A stretch of 64,000 nt of DNA from Pseudomonas sp. R4-35-07 (GTDB lineage Bacteria; Pseudomonadota; Gammaproteobacteria; Pseudomonadales; Pseudomonadaceae): assembly GCF_003852235.1 (NCBI RefSeq), contig NZ_CP027732.1, positions 3,596,001 to 3,660,000 of the forward strand. The letters are read 5' to 3'. Shown here one piece after another: positions 39,085-48,888 of this stretch (position 1 is its first letter; each line of letters opens with the position of its first letter). The notes beneath the pieces are model-generated. The model saw nothing but the letters and a program-made list of their open reading frames with translations, ran no database searches and was not told where the DNA came from. A program made the translations under genes and the position numbers.

Positions 39085-40243
39085 TCACAAACCCTCGCGC
39101 AAGCGTCTGATGCTCCTGGGTGTCGGCGGCCTGACCCTGGCTGCCCTGCTGGTCGCCAACGGCTTGCACGCGCGTGCGCTGCATGAACAGTCGGTCAGCG
39201 CCTGGACGGAAACCGCGGCCATTCCCCAGGTGCTGGTGTTCCAGCCCAAACAGAATGCCACCGGCGATACCCTGCGCTTGCCGGCGCACCTGGAGGCCTG
39301 GAGCAAAGCGCCGATCCATGCGCGGGTCAGCGGCTACCTGAAAGACTGGAAGGTCGACATCGGCAGCCAGGTCAAGGCCGGGCAGGTCCTCGCGCAAATC
39401 GACAGCCCGGACCTGGACCAACAACTGGCGCAAACCCACGCCCACCTGGTTCAGGAACAGGCGAATGCGCGCCTTGCCGCCACCACCGCAACGCGCTGGC
39501 AAAACCTGTTGGCCAGTCATTCGGTATCGCGCCAGGAAGCCGATGAAAAAACCTCGAACGCCGCCGCCGCCAAAGCCAATGCCCAGGCTGCCGCCGCCGA
39601 CTATGCGCGGCTGTGTGCGCTGGAAAGCTACAAGACGATCCGTGCGCCATTCGCCGGCACCATCACCGCGCGCAATACCGATATCGGCCAACTGATCAAG
39701 GCCGATACCGACAGTGATCCGGAACTGTTCAGCATCGCCGACACCCACCAACTGCGCCTGTACGTGCCGGTGCCACAGAACTACGCGGCGGTGATCCGTC
39801 CTGGTCTGGAAGCCGAGCTGAGCGTGCCCGAACATCCTGGCGAACACTTCAAGGCGCACCTGATCGGCGACTCCACCGCCATCGACCGACGCTCCGGCAC
39901 CCTGCTCGCGCAGTTCGTCGCCGACAACCCGAACGGTGAGTTGCTGCCCGGCGATTATGCCGAAGCCACCCTGCCGATTCCGGCGGACACCCACGGCGTG
40001 AGCATCCCGGCCAGCGCCTTGATCTTCCGTGCCCAGGGCACCCAGGTCGCGGTGCTGGACCCGCACAACCATGTGCACCTGCAAGACATTCATATCGGCC
40101 TGGACCTGGGCGAACGCCTGGTGATCGACCAGGGCCTGAAACCCGCCGACCGCATCATCGACAACCCGCCCGACGCCCTGCGCGAAGGCGACCCGGTACA
40201 ACTGGCCGGCGCCACAGGGGGTGCCCATGCGCCCAAGGCTTAA
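39074..40243 (+). CDS. RND efflux periplasmic adaptor (membrane fusion protein)
   Basis: The 389-residue adaptor has an N-terminal membrane anchor (about residues 13-30), a lipoyl/biotinyl half-motif HARVSGYLKDWKVDIGSQV, a coiled-coil hairpin (about 115-180) and the second half-motif with TIRAPFAGTITARNTDIGQL. It links the permease to the outer-membrane channel. Its start lies inside the permease gene and its end overlaps the channel gene by 17 bp, so the three proteins are translationally coupled. Confidence 0.92.
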   Translation: MSSDHKPSRKRLMLLGVGGLTLAALLVANGLHARALHEQSVSAWTETAAIPQVLVFQPKQNATGDTLRLPAHLEAWSKAPIHARVSGYLKDWKVDIGSQVKAGQVLAQIDSPDLDQQLAQTHAHLVQEQANARLAATTATRWQNLLASHSVSRQEADEKTSNAAAAKANAQAAAADYARLCALESYKTIRAPFAGTITARNTDIGQLIKADTDSDPELFSIADTHQLRLYVPVPQNYAAVIRPGLEAELSVPEHPGEHFKAHLIGDSTAIDRRSGTLLAQFVADNPNGELLPGDYAEATLPIPADTHGVSIPASALIFRAQGTQVAVLDPHNHVHLQDIHIGLDLGERLVIDQGLKPADRIIDNPPDALREGDPVQLAGATGGAHAPKA

Positions 40244-41645
40244 ACCTTTTGCGGCCTGCCTGTTGCTGGCGTTGCAAGGCTGCTCCCTGGCGCCCAGCTA
40301 CCAGGTGCCGTCGGTTGACCTGCCAGCGGGTTATCGCGAACACACCAGCGATGGCTCGTGGCACAGCGCGCAGCCGTCCGATCAACTGATGCCGCAGTGG
40401 TGGAAACTGTACAACGACCCAACGCTCAATGAGCTGCAACAGCAACTGCTCAAGGCCAACCCGGACCTGGCCGCGGCGCTGGCGCATTTCGATGCGTCCC
40501 AGGCGTATGCCAGTCAATTGCATGCCGGGCTTTTCCCACAGATCAGCGCCAGCGCGCAGCCGTTGCGCCAGCGGCAATCGGATTCCAGACCGTTGCGCGG
40601 TAGTACGCAGCCGTCGGTGTACAACAGCGACACCGCCGGGTTTTCGTTGAGTTACGACCTGGACCTGTGGGGCAAAATCCGCAACCAGGTCGCGGCCGGC
40701 GACGCCCAGGCTCAAGCGTCCGGCGATGACCTGGCGGCAGCGCGCTTGAGCCTGCAACGCCAGTTGGCGACGCTGTATGTGCAGCTCAATGGGCTGGATG
40801 CGCAGAGCCGGATTCTCGCCCATTCGCTGGAGGATTTCAGCCAGGCGCTGCAACTCACCCGCAGCCGTTATGAGGGCCAGATTGCATCGGAACTGGACCT
40901 GACCCGTGCGCAGAGTCAACTGGCCGAGGCCAAGGCGCAACTGGATGACGTGCGCGGGCAGCGCAACCTGACCGAGCATGCAATTGGCGAACTGGTCGGC
41001 GCGGCGGCCAGCGATTTCTCCCTGCCGCCAAGCCCGCAATTGATTGCCTTGCCCGGCATTCCCTCACAGCTGCCGAGCCGCCTGCTGCAACGTCGCCCGG
41101 ATATCGCGGCGGCCGAACGGCGCGTGTTTGCGGCCAATGCCAACATTGGCGTGGCCAAGGCGGCCTGGTATCCGGACTTCAGCCTGACCGGATTGATCGG
41201 CGGCCAGACCCAGGGCGTGGGCAACCTGCTTGCGGCGGGCAATCAGTATTGGGCGCTGGGGCCGTTGATGAACCTGCCGATTTTTGATGGCGGGCGCTTG
41301 AGTGCCAACGAACGCCAGGCCAAGGCCGAGTTTGAAGAAGCGGCGGCGCAGTACCGCAGCCAGGTGCTGAAGGCCGTGCGCGAGGTCGAAGATAACCTGG
41401 CGCAACTGCGGGATTTGCAGCAGGAGGCGCAGGATGAACAAGCGGCGGCGGATGCGGCGCAGCACACACAAGTATTGGCAATGAACAGCTATCAGGCCGG
41501 AGCCGTGAGTTATCTGGATGTAGTCACCGCGCAAACGGCGGCGTTGCAGGCGCAGAGGACGTTGCAGGCGGTGCAGACAAGGCAGTTGCAGGCGAGTGTG
41601 GGGTTGGTGACGGCGCTGGGTGGGGGTTGGCAGCCGGGCGGCTGA
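40227..41645 (+). CDS. RND efflux outer-membrane factor (OprM/NodT family lipoprotein)
   Basis: The 472-residue protein has a lipoprotein signal (LALQGC) and two OEP repeats of helical hairpins (about residues 60-250 and 270-455), with LPSRLLQRRPDIAAAERRV, the classic OprM-family sequence. It forms the TolC-like trimeric exit duct. The ATG at 40227 has AGGGGG upstream. It completes the permease-adaptor-channel operon. A REPIN starts 33 bp after its stop. Confidence 0.92.
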   Translation: MRPRLKPFAACLLLALQGCSLAPSYQVPSVDLPAGYREHTSDGSWHSAQPSDQLMPQWWKLYNDPTLNELQQQLLKANPDLAAALAHFDASQAYASQLHAGLFPQISASAQPLRQRQSDSRPLRGSTQPSVYNSDTAGFSLSYDLDLWGKIRNQVAAGDAQAQASGDDLAAARLSLQRQLATLYVQLNGLDAQSRILAHSLEDFSQALQLTRSRYEGQIASELDLTRAQSQLAEAKAQLDDVRGQRNLTEHAIGELVGAAASDFSLPPSPQLIALPGIPSQLPSRLLQRRPDIAAAERRVFAANANIGVAKAAWYPDFSLTGLIGGQTQGVGNLLAAGNQYWALGPLMNLPIFDGGRLSANERQAKAEFEEAAAQYRSQVLKAVREVEDNLAQLRDLQQEAQDEQAAADAAQHTQVLAMNSYQAGAVSYLDVVTAQTAALQAQRTLQAVQTRQLQASVGLVTALGGGWQPGG

Positions 41646-41677
41646 GGCTGTACGTTCGGCAGCGTTAGTTCCGGCCT

Positions 41678-41774
41678 CATCGGGAGCAAGCCCCCTCCCA
41701 CATGGGTTCTGTGCCAGACACACAATGTATGAACACCGCCGGCCCCCTGTGGGAGGGGGCTTGCTCCCGATAGC
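41678..41774. repeat. REPIN upstream of the RAYT gene
   Basis: Inverted REP sequences read ATCGGGAGCAAGCCCCCTCC on the left and GTGGGAGGGGGCTTGCTCCC on the right, separated by about 45 bp. It is placed between the efflux operon and the RAYT gene; a matching REPIN lies on the other side of the RAYT gene. Confidence 0.9.
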
Positions 41775-41830
41775 GCCCTCCCAGACACATCCTGCCAAAA
41801 GCCTGAACGACATCTTCAGCCCACCCCTTC

Positions 41831-41863
41831 TAGCCTCTCAGCATCCACTTAGCAGAGAGGCTA
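41831..41863 (+). promoter_or_regulatory. hairpin covering the RAYT ribosome-binding site
   Basis: TAGCCTCTC (41831-41839) pairs perfectly with GAGAGGCTA (41855-41863). The best Shine-Dalgarno sequence of the RAYT gene, GAGAGG at 41855-41860, is inside the stem and 7 bases from the ATG at 41868, so translation should be restrained unless the hairpin opens. Confidence 0.5.
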
Positions 41864-41867
41864 AGGA

Positions 41868-42326
41868 ATGCCTGATCTACCCGCTTCACATCGCCTGCGC
41901 ATCGGCCGGTTCAGCGAACCGAACCGCATCTACTTGATCACCACCAATACCCATGAACGTATTCGCCTATTCAGCGATTTTCATCTCGGGCGTCTGGTCG
42001 TCTGGCAGTTTCGGCTAGCCCAATACCAAGGGCTGGCGAACTCCCTGGCATGGGTGATCATGCCCGACCATTTCCACTGGATTATCGAGTTGAAAAAAGG
42101 CTCGCTGGCAAACCTGATGTGCCAGGTGAAATCCAAAAGTACACGAACCGTCAACGGCGCGACTGGCCGCAAAGGCCGGCTCTGGCAGGAAAGCTTCCAC
42201 GACCGAGCACTGCGCAAAGAAGATGACCTTGTAAAAATGGCCCGGTACGTAGTGGCCAACCCATTGCGAGCGGGATTAGTCGAGCGAATTGGTGACTACC
42301 CATTGTGGGATGCCATCTGGGTCTGA
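41868..42326 (+). CDS. REP-associated tyrosine transposase (RAYT)
   Basis: The 152-residue protein has the IS200-like Y1/HUH nuclease fold of RAYTs: the HxH metal motif in WVIMPDHFHWIIEL (about residues 62-75) and the downstream helix ARYVVANPLRAGLVERIGDYPLW with the catalytic tyrosine. RAYTs nick REP hairpins and are held responsible for the spread of REPINs. Here the gene is flanked by one REPIN on each side, the arrangement expected for an active or recently active locus. The many REPINs in the window share the same core. Confidence 0.92.
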   Translation: MPDLPASHRLRIGRFSEPNRIYLITTNTHERIRLFSDFHLGRLVVWQFRLAQYQGLANSLAWVIMPDHFHWIIELKKGSLANLMCQVKSKSTRTVNGATGRKGRLWQESFHDRALRKEDDLVKMARYVVANPLRAGLVERIGDYPLWDAIWV

Positions 42327-42352
42327 CGCTGTATCTGAAGCACACCGTTCAA

Positions 42353-42443
42353 ATGTGGGAGGGGGCTTGCTCCCGATGGCGGTGTATCAGCCAAAAACTT
42401 ATCGACTGACCCACCGCCATCGGGAGCAAGCCCTCTCCCACAT
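42353..42443. repeat. REPIN downstream of the RAYT gene
   Basis: Inverted REP sequences (ATGTGGGAGGGGGCTTGCTC and CGGGAGCAAGCCCTCTCCCA) separated by about 40 bp. Its right arm ends 16 bp before the stop of the minus-strand amidohydrolase gene and may act as that gene's terminator. Confidence 0.9.
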
Positions 42444-42458
42444 TTTTTTAACCGCATT

Positions 42459-43742
42459 TCACGCCGCAAGCTTGCCACTGGCAATGGCTGCCGAAGCAGC
42501 CAGCATGGCCCGCAACAGCACCGCACACCCCGCTGCCAGATCATCCGGCGCGGCGTTCTCGATTTCGTTATGGCTGATGCCACCCTCACACGGCACGAAG
42601 ATCATCCCCGCCGGGCCTAGTTCGGCGAGGAAAATCGCGTCGTGCCCGGCCCCGCTGACGATGTCCATATTCGACAAGCCCAAGCCATTCGCCGCATCGC
42701 GCACGGCGTCTACGCAGCCTTTGTCGAAGTACAACGGCGGGAAGTCGGCGGTGGGTTCCAACTCGAAACTCAACCCATGTTTGGCGCAGGTCTCATCAAT
42801 CACCGTGCGCACCTGGGCAATCATCGAATCCAGCCGCGCAGGCTCCAAGTGACGAAAATCCAGGGTCATGCGCACTTCACCGGGAATCACATTGCGCGAA
42901 CCGGGATACGCCTGCAGGCAACCCACGGTCCCACAGGCGTGCGGCTGATGTCCCAACGCCGCCGCATTCACCGCAGCCACCACCGCTGCCGCGCCGACCA
43001 GGGCGTCCTTGCGCAGGTGCATCGGCGTAGGCCCCGCGTGTGCTTCGACGCCACGCAGTTTCAGGTCGAACCATTTCTGCCCGAGTGCGCCAAGCACCAC
43101 GCCGATGGTCTTTTTCTCATCCTCCAGGATCGGCCCCTGTTCGATATGCGCTTCGAAGTACGCCCCGACCTTGTGCCCGCTCACCGGCCGCGTACCCGCA
43201 TAGCCGATCGCATTCAACGCATCGCCCACGCTGACGCCGTCCGTATCGACCTTGGCCAAGGTCTCGGCCAGGGTGAATTTCTCGGCGAACACGCCGGAGC
43301 CCATCATGCAGGGTGGAAAGCGCGAGCCTTCTTCGTTGGTCCACACCACCACCTCCAGCGGCGCCTCGGTTTCAAGCTTGAGGTCGTTGAGGGTACGCAA
43401 GACTTCCACCCCGGCCAGCACGCCGAAGCAACCGTCGAACTTGCCGCCCGTGGGCTGGGTGTCGATGTGGCTGCCGGTCATCACTGGCGGCAGGTCGGGA
43501 TTGCGCCCAGGGCGCCGGGCGAAAATATTGCCGATGCCGTCGACGGTCACCGTGCAACCGGCCTGCTCGCACCACTGCACGAACAGGTCGCGCGCCTTGC
43601 GGTCGAGGTCGGTGAGGGCCAGCCGGCACACCCCGCCTTTTGGGGTGGCGCCGAGCTTGGCCAGGTCCATCAGCGACTGCCACAAGCGGTCGCGATTGAT
43701 GTGCTGATGGGTCGATTGCAAAACGTCGAGGGCAGCGTTCAT
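42459..43742 (-). CDS. M20-family Zn-dependent amidohydrolase (beta-ureidopropionase / N-carbamoyl amino acid hydrolase type)
   Basis: The 427-residue protein has the metal and substrate motifs of the allantoate amidohydrolase/HyuC group: TGSHIDTQPTGGKFDG, TNEEGSRFPP, EAHIEQGPILE, SGAGHDAIFL and GGISHNEIE. In this cluster it probably hydrolyses N-carbamoyl-beta-alanine to beta-alanine, CO2 and ammonia, the last step of reductive uracil degradation; hydantoin-derived N-carbamoyl amino acids are an alternative. AGGAG precedes the ATG. It is downstream of the NCS1 permease on the same strand, with a REP hairpin between them. Confidence 0.88.
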   Translation of the reverse strand: MNAALDVLQSTHQHINRDRLWQSLMDLAKLGATPKGGVCRLALTDLDRKARDLFVQWCEQAGCTVTVDGIGNIFARRPGRNPDLPPVMTGSHIDTQPTGGKFDGCFGVLAGVEVLRTLNDLKLETEAPLEVVVWTNEEGSRFPPCMMGSGVFAEKFTLAETLAKVDTDGVSVGDALNAIGYAGTRPVSGHKVGAYFEAHIEQGPILEDEKKTIGVVLGALGQKWFDLKLRGVEAHAGPTPMHLRKDALVGAAAVVAAVNAAALGHQPHACGTVGCLQAYPGSRNVIPGEVRMTLDFRHLEPARLDSMIAQVRTVIDETCAKHGLSFELEPTADFPPLYFDKGCVDAVRDAANGLGLSNMDIVSGAGHDAIFLAELGPAGMIFVPCEGGISHNEIENAAPDDLAAGCAVLLRAMLAASAAIASGKLAA

Positions 43743-43786
43743 GGGGATCTCCTCAGGCTACATTTCTTATGATTGGACCGCATTCC

Positions 43787-43818
43787 AATGTGGGAGGGGG
43801 CTTGCCCCCTCCCACATT
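43787..43818. repeat. perfect REP hairpin between permease and amidohydrolase genes
   Basis: AATGTGGGAGGGGG pairs with CCCCCTCCCACATT over 14 bp around a 4-base loop. It is the two ends of a REPIN brought together without the usual middle. It lies in the transcribed gap between the two minus-strand genes. Confidence 0.85.
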
Positions 43819-43826
43819 GACTGTGT

Positions 43827-45314
43827 TCACAAGGATGATTTGGCTGCGACTGGGGTGATCGCGCGCCTGGCATTGAGCGCGTAATACAACAGCCCGCCCA
43901 ATGCCGAACCGGTAAACCAGCCGTAGCTGTAGAACCAACTGAATGCATCGCTGCCCAGGGACAGCAAGGTCAGCACCACCGGCACGCCAAACGCGACGAA
44001 GCCGCTCCAGTTCCACGCCGGGTACACGTCGTCGCGGTACAAACCGGCCAGGTCCAGCTGCTGTCTGCGGGTGATGAAGTAGTCCACCACCATGATCCCG
44101 GCGATCGGCCCCAACAGGCTGGAGTAGCCGAGCAGCCAGTTGGAATACACCGTCTCCAGGCTGACATCGGACACGATCAGGCCGAGTTTTTTCAGCAGCT
44201 CATGGGCCATCAACGCCAGCCCCACCAACCCGGTGAGAATCACCGCCGTGGTGCGGTTGATCAGCTTGGGCGCGATGTTCTGGAAGTCGTTGGTCGGCGA
44301 GACAATGTTCGCCGCCGTGTTGGTGGACAAGGTGGCGATGATGATCAGCGCCATGGCGATAGCCACCCACACCGGGCTCTGGATATGGCCGATCAGGGTA
44401 ACCGGGTCGGACACGCTGACCCCCACCAGTTTCACCGAGGCCGCAGTCATGATCACGCCAAGCGCAGCGAACAGGAACATAGTCAGCGGCAGGCCGAAAA
44501 TCTGCCCGAGAATCTGGTCCTTCTGGCTTTTGGCGTAGCGGCTGAAGTCAGGAATATTCAACGACAACGTGGCCCAGAATCCCACCATCGCCGTGAGGCC
44601 AGCCATGAAGTAGCCGGTGAGACTCGCCCCTTCGGGACGCTTGGGTGGAATCGCCATCAGCTCACTGATCGACACATTCGGCATCGCCCACACCAGCAAG
44701 CCAATGCCCACAGCGACCAGCAACGGCGCCGAGAGGGTTTCCAGGCGCTTGATCGACTCGGCGCCGCGCAGCACCACCCACAAATTCAGGCACCAGAAAA
44801 TCATGAAACCGATCACTTCCCCGGTGCCGCCAAGAGATTTCCAGCCCTCGAAAATCGAGCCCAGGAACAAGTGAATCGCCAGGCCGCCAAACATCGTCTG
44901 GATGCCAAACCAGCCGCACGCCACCAGCGCACGAATCAGACACGGCACGTTGGAGCCGAGAATGCCGAAGGACGAGCGCAACAGCACCGGGAACGGAATG
45001 CCGTACTTGGTGCCGGGGAACGCGTTGAGGGTCAGTGGGATCAGCACCACGATGTTAGCCAGCAAGATCGCCATCAGCGCCTCGCCCACCGACAACCCGA
45101 AGTACGCGGTGAGCACACCGCCCAAGGTATAGGTCGGCACACAAATCGACATGCCGACCCACAACGCGGTGATGTGCCATTTGTTCCAGGTGCGTTCGTG
45201 CACCTTGGTCGGTGCCATGTCGTGGTTGTAGCGAGGGCTGTCGAGGACGTCGGGGCCGGCGTCGAGTTCGTACAGGCCGTTACGTTCGATGACTTGCGAT
45301 CTGTTCTGTTGCAT
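43827..45314 (-). CDS. NCS1-family nucleobase/hydantoin permease
   Basis: The 495-residue protein has 12 predicted helices and NCS1 features: the N-terminal motif NKWHITALWVGMSICVPTY, GTKYGIPFPVLLRSSFG in helix 3, and SPTNDFQNIAPK. NCS1 proteins import uracil, thymine, allantoin or hydantoins with Na+ or H+. Given its neighbours, uracil/thymine or hydantoin uptake is likely. It is divergent from hydA across a 602-bp promoter region and is followed by the amidohydrolase gene. Confidence 0.9.
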   Translation of the reverse strand: MQQNRSQVIERNGLYELDAGPDVLDSPRYNHDMAPTKVHERTWNKWHITALWVGMSICVPTYTLGGVLTAYFGLSVGEALMAILLANIVVLIPLTLNAFPGTKYGIPFPVLLRSSFGILGSNVPCLIRALVACGWFGIQTMFGGLAIHLFLGSIFEGWKSLGGTGEVIGFMIFWCLNLWVVLRGAESIKRLETLSAPLLVAVGIGLLVWAMPNVSISELMAIPPKRPEGASLTGYFMAGLTAMVGFWATLSLNIPDFSRYAKSQKDQILGQIFGLPLTMFLFAALGVIMTAASVKLVGVSVSDPVTLIGHIQSPVWVAIAMALIIIATLSTNTAANIVSPTNDFQNIAPKLINRTTAVILTGLVGLALMAHELLKKLGLIVSDVSLETVYSNWLLGYSSLLGPIAGIMVVDYFITRRQQLDLAGLYRDDVYPAWNWSGFVAFGVPVVLTLLSLGSDAFSWFYSYGWFTGSALGGLLYYALNARRAITPVAAKSSL

Positions 45315-45818
45315 GGCCGCTCCACGGTTTTTTTAAAATTATTCTTGCTCACCTGCACGGTTAAGGCAGGTGGCCGGAGTACCTCGTCGACAACATGACA
45401 TCTCGGGCCCGGCCAGCCGCCACTGCACTCAATAACCGTGCCGACCATCGCTTCCCGTCCCACACTGCATCTATAACTGGCTGATGTTTATCAGCTTTAT
45501 CCGGTTGACCGATTGCATCTTCGGAACTTGCCCTGGAACTCAGGGTGAATAGCAAGGAAGTTGTCCGAACCTTCAGGACTCAATCTGGTGCAACACAATT
45601 ATTTTTATTTATCAGCCCCGTCAAGCGCCATCGTTCAACCGGCTGATTTGCAATAAGAAATGTTGTTCAAATCGACAACCTGTCAAGTGCGTCAAAATGG
45701 TGTGAGGCTGCTTCATTTTGGTGAATTTTGATTTTTAACCTTTTAAATCAAATAGTTATATTGGTTATAAGCTTAATAAAAATATTCTTGCTCAATCGAA
45801 AAACTCGGGCTAGTTTCT
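45315..45818. other. long divergent promoter region of the pyrimidine-degradation cluster
   Basis: About 500 bp without a credible gene on either strand. The part from 45590 to 45790 is unusually AT-rich. No riboswitch or sigma-54 box was recognised. It must hold the promoters of the permease (minus) and hydA (plus) transcripts. Confidence 0.5.
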
Positions 45819-47356
<1,538 letters not shown>

Positions 47357-47371
47357 ACATACAGCGCACAT

Positions 47372-47478
47372 GATCATTCCCACGCTCTGCGTGGGAATGC
47401 AGCCAGGGACGCTCCGCGTTCCAAGAGCGGACGCAGAGCGTCCAGTAAGGCATTCCCACGCAGAGCATGGGAACGATC
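47372..47478. repeat. palindromic repeat of a second family (TTCCCACGCTCTGCGTGGGAA type), copy 1
   Basis: A 107-bp composite of inverted arms: ATTCCCACGCTCTGCGTGGG at one end, GGACGCTC...GAGCGTCC in the middle and CCCACGCAGAGCATGGGAAC at the other end. It closely matches the element at 58625-58737 and is unrelated to the GTGGGAGGGGG REP. It lies between hydA and preT. Confidence 0.85.
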
Positions 47479-47520
47479 GCCCATCAGAGGCAGCACCTCA
47501 ATAACCGTGAGGCCACCACC

Positions 47521-48888
47521 GTGATCCAGACCCTGACCCACCTTCCCCATCCCCATGACGACGGGCCCACCCTCGCCAGCCATTTCACCGACCTGGCGCC
47601 GCCCCTCAACGCCCGCCAGGCCCAGCTTGAAGCCTCGCGCTGCCTGTATTGCTACGACGCCCCGTGCGTGAACGCGTGCCCCAGCGAAATCGACATCCCC
47701 TCGTTCATCCGCAATATCCACACCGACAACGTCCAGGGCGCAGCGCAGAAAATCCTCTCGGCCAACATCCTCGGCGGCAGTTGCGCTCGAGTCTGTCCCA
47801 CGGAAATCCTGTGCCAGCAAGCATGCGTGCGTAACAACGCCGAAGAATGCGCCCCGGTGCTGATCGGCCTGTTGCAACGCTATGCCATCGACAACGCGCA
47901 TTTCAGCCAGCACCCGTTCCAACGTGCCGCGACCACCGGCAAACGCATCGCGGTGGTCGGCGCCGGGCCGGCGGGCCTGGCGTGCGCCCACCGTGCGGCC
48001 CTGCACGGTCATGACGTGGTGGTCTTCGAAGCCCGGGAAAAAGCCGGCGGCTTGAATGAATACGGAATCGCCAAGTACAAACTGGTGGACGACTTCGCCC
48101 AGAAGGAACTGGATTTCCTCCTGCAGATCGGCGGCATCGAGATCCGTCACGGCCAGCGCCTGGGCGACAACCTCACCCTGAGCGAGTTGCACGCGCAATT
48201 TGACGCGGTGTTTCTCGGCCTCGGCCTGGCGGCCAGCAAACGCCTCGGCCTGCCCGACGAAGACGCCCCCGGCCTGCTCGCCGCCACCGACTACATCCGC
48301 GAACTGCGCCAGGCCGATGACCTCACCCAGCTACCGCTGGCCGACCGCTGCATCGTGCTCGGCGCCGGCAACACCGCCATCGACATGGCCGTGCAAATGG
48401 CGCGGCTCGGTGCCCGCGACGTGAACCTGGTGTACCGCCGTGGCCTGGATGACATGGGCGCGACCCACCATGAGCAGGACATCGCCAAGGCCAACCAGGT
48501 TCGCCTGCTGACCTGGGCCCAGCCGGAGCAGGTGCTGCTCGACGACCAAGGGCACGTGCGCGGCATGCGCTTCGCTCGCACGCGCATGGAGAACGGTCGC
48601 CTGCACCCCACCGGGGAAACCTTCGAATTGGCCGCAGACGCCATCTTCAAGGCCATCGGCCAAGGCTTTGCCAGCGACGCGCTGCACGACCCGCTGGCCC
48701 AGCAGCTGCACCGCGTGGGCGAACGCATCTTCGTCGACGAACAACTGCGCACCAGCATTCCCGGGGTGTATGCCGGCGGCGACTGCGTCAGCCTCGGCCA
48801 GGACCTCACCGTACAGGCGGTGCAACACGGCAAGCTGGCCGCCGAGGCCATGCACGCTCAACTCATGCTCAACGTGGAGGCCGCGTAA
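47521..48888 (+). CDS. preT: NAD-dependent dihydropyrimidine dehydrogenase, PreT subunit
   Basis: The 455-residue flavoprotein resembles the GltD-type module of dihydropyrimidine dehydrogenase: N-terminal cysteines for iron-sulfur clusters (CLYCYDAPCVNACP, CARVCPTEILCQQAC), FAD loop [13 protein letters not shown], and NAD(H) loop LGAGNTAIDMAV. With PreA it reduces uracil and thymine to the dihydro forms. The GTG at 47521 is preferred (GAGG 8 bases upstream); a longer reading would start inside the repeat. Its stop overlaps the preA start (TAATG). Confidence 0.92.
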   Translation: MIQTLTHLPHPHDDGPTLASHFTDLAPPLNARQAQLEASRCLYCYDAPCVNACPSEIDIPSFIRNIHTDNVQGAAQKILSANILGGSCARVCPTEILCQQACVRNNAEECAPVLIGLLQRYAIDNAHFSQHPFQRAATTGKRIAVVGAGPAGLACAHRAALHGHDVVVFEAREKAGGLNEYGIAKYKLVDDFAQKELDFLLQIGGIEIRHGQRLGDNLTLSELHAQFDAVFLGLGLAASKRLGLPDEDAPGLLAATDYIRELRQADDLTQLPLADRCIVLGAGNTAIDMAVQMARLGARDVNLVYRRGLDDMGATHHEQDIAKANQVRLLTWAQPEQVLLDDQGHVRGMRFARTRMENGRLHPTGETFELAADAIFKAIGQGFASDALHDPLAQQLHRVGERIFVDEQLRTSIPGVYAGGDCVSLGQDLTVQAVQHGKLAAEAMHAQLMLNVEAA

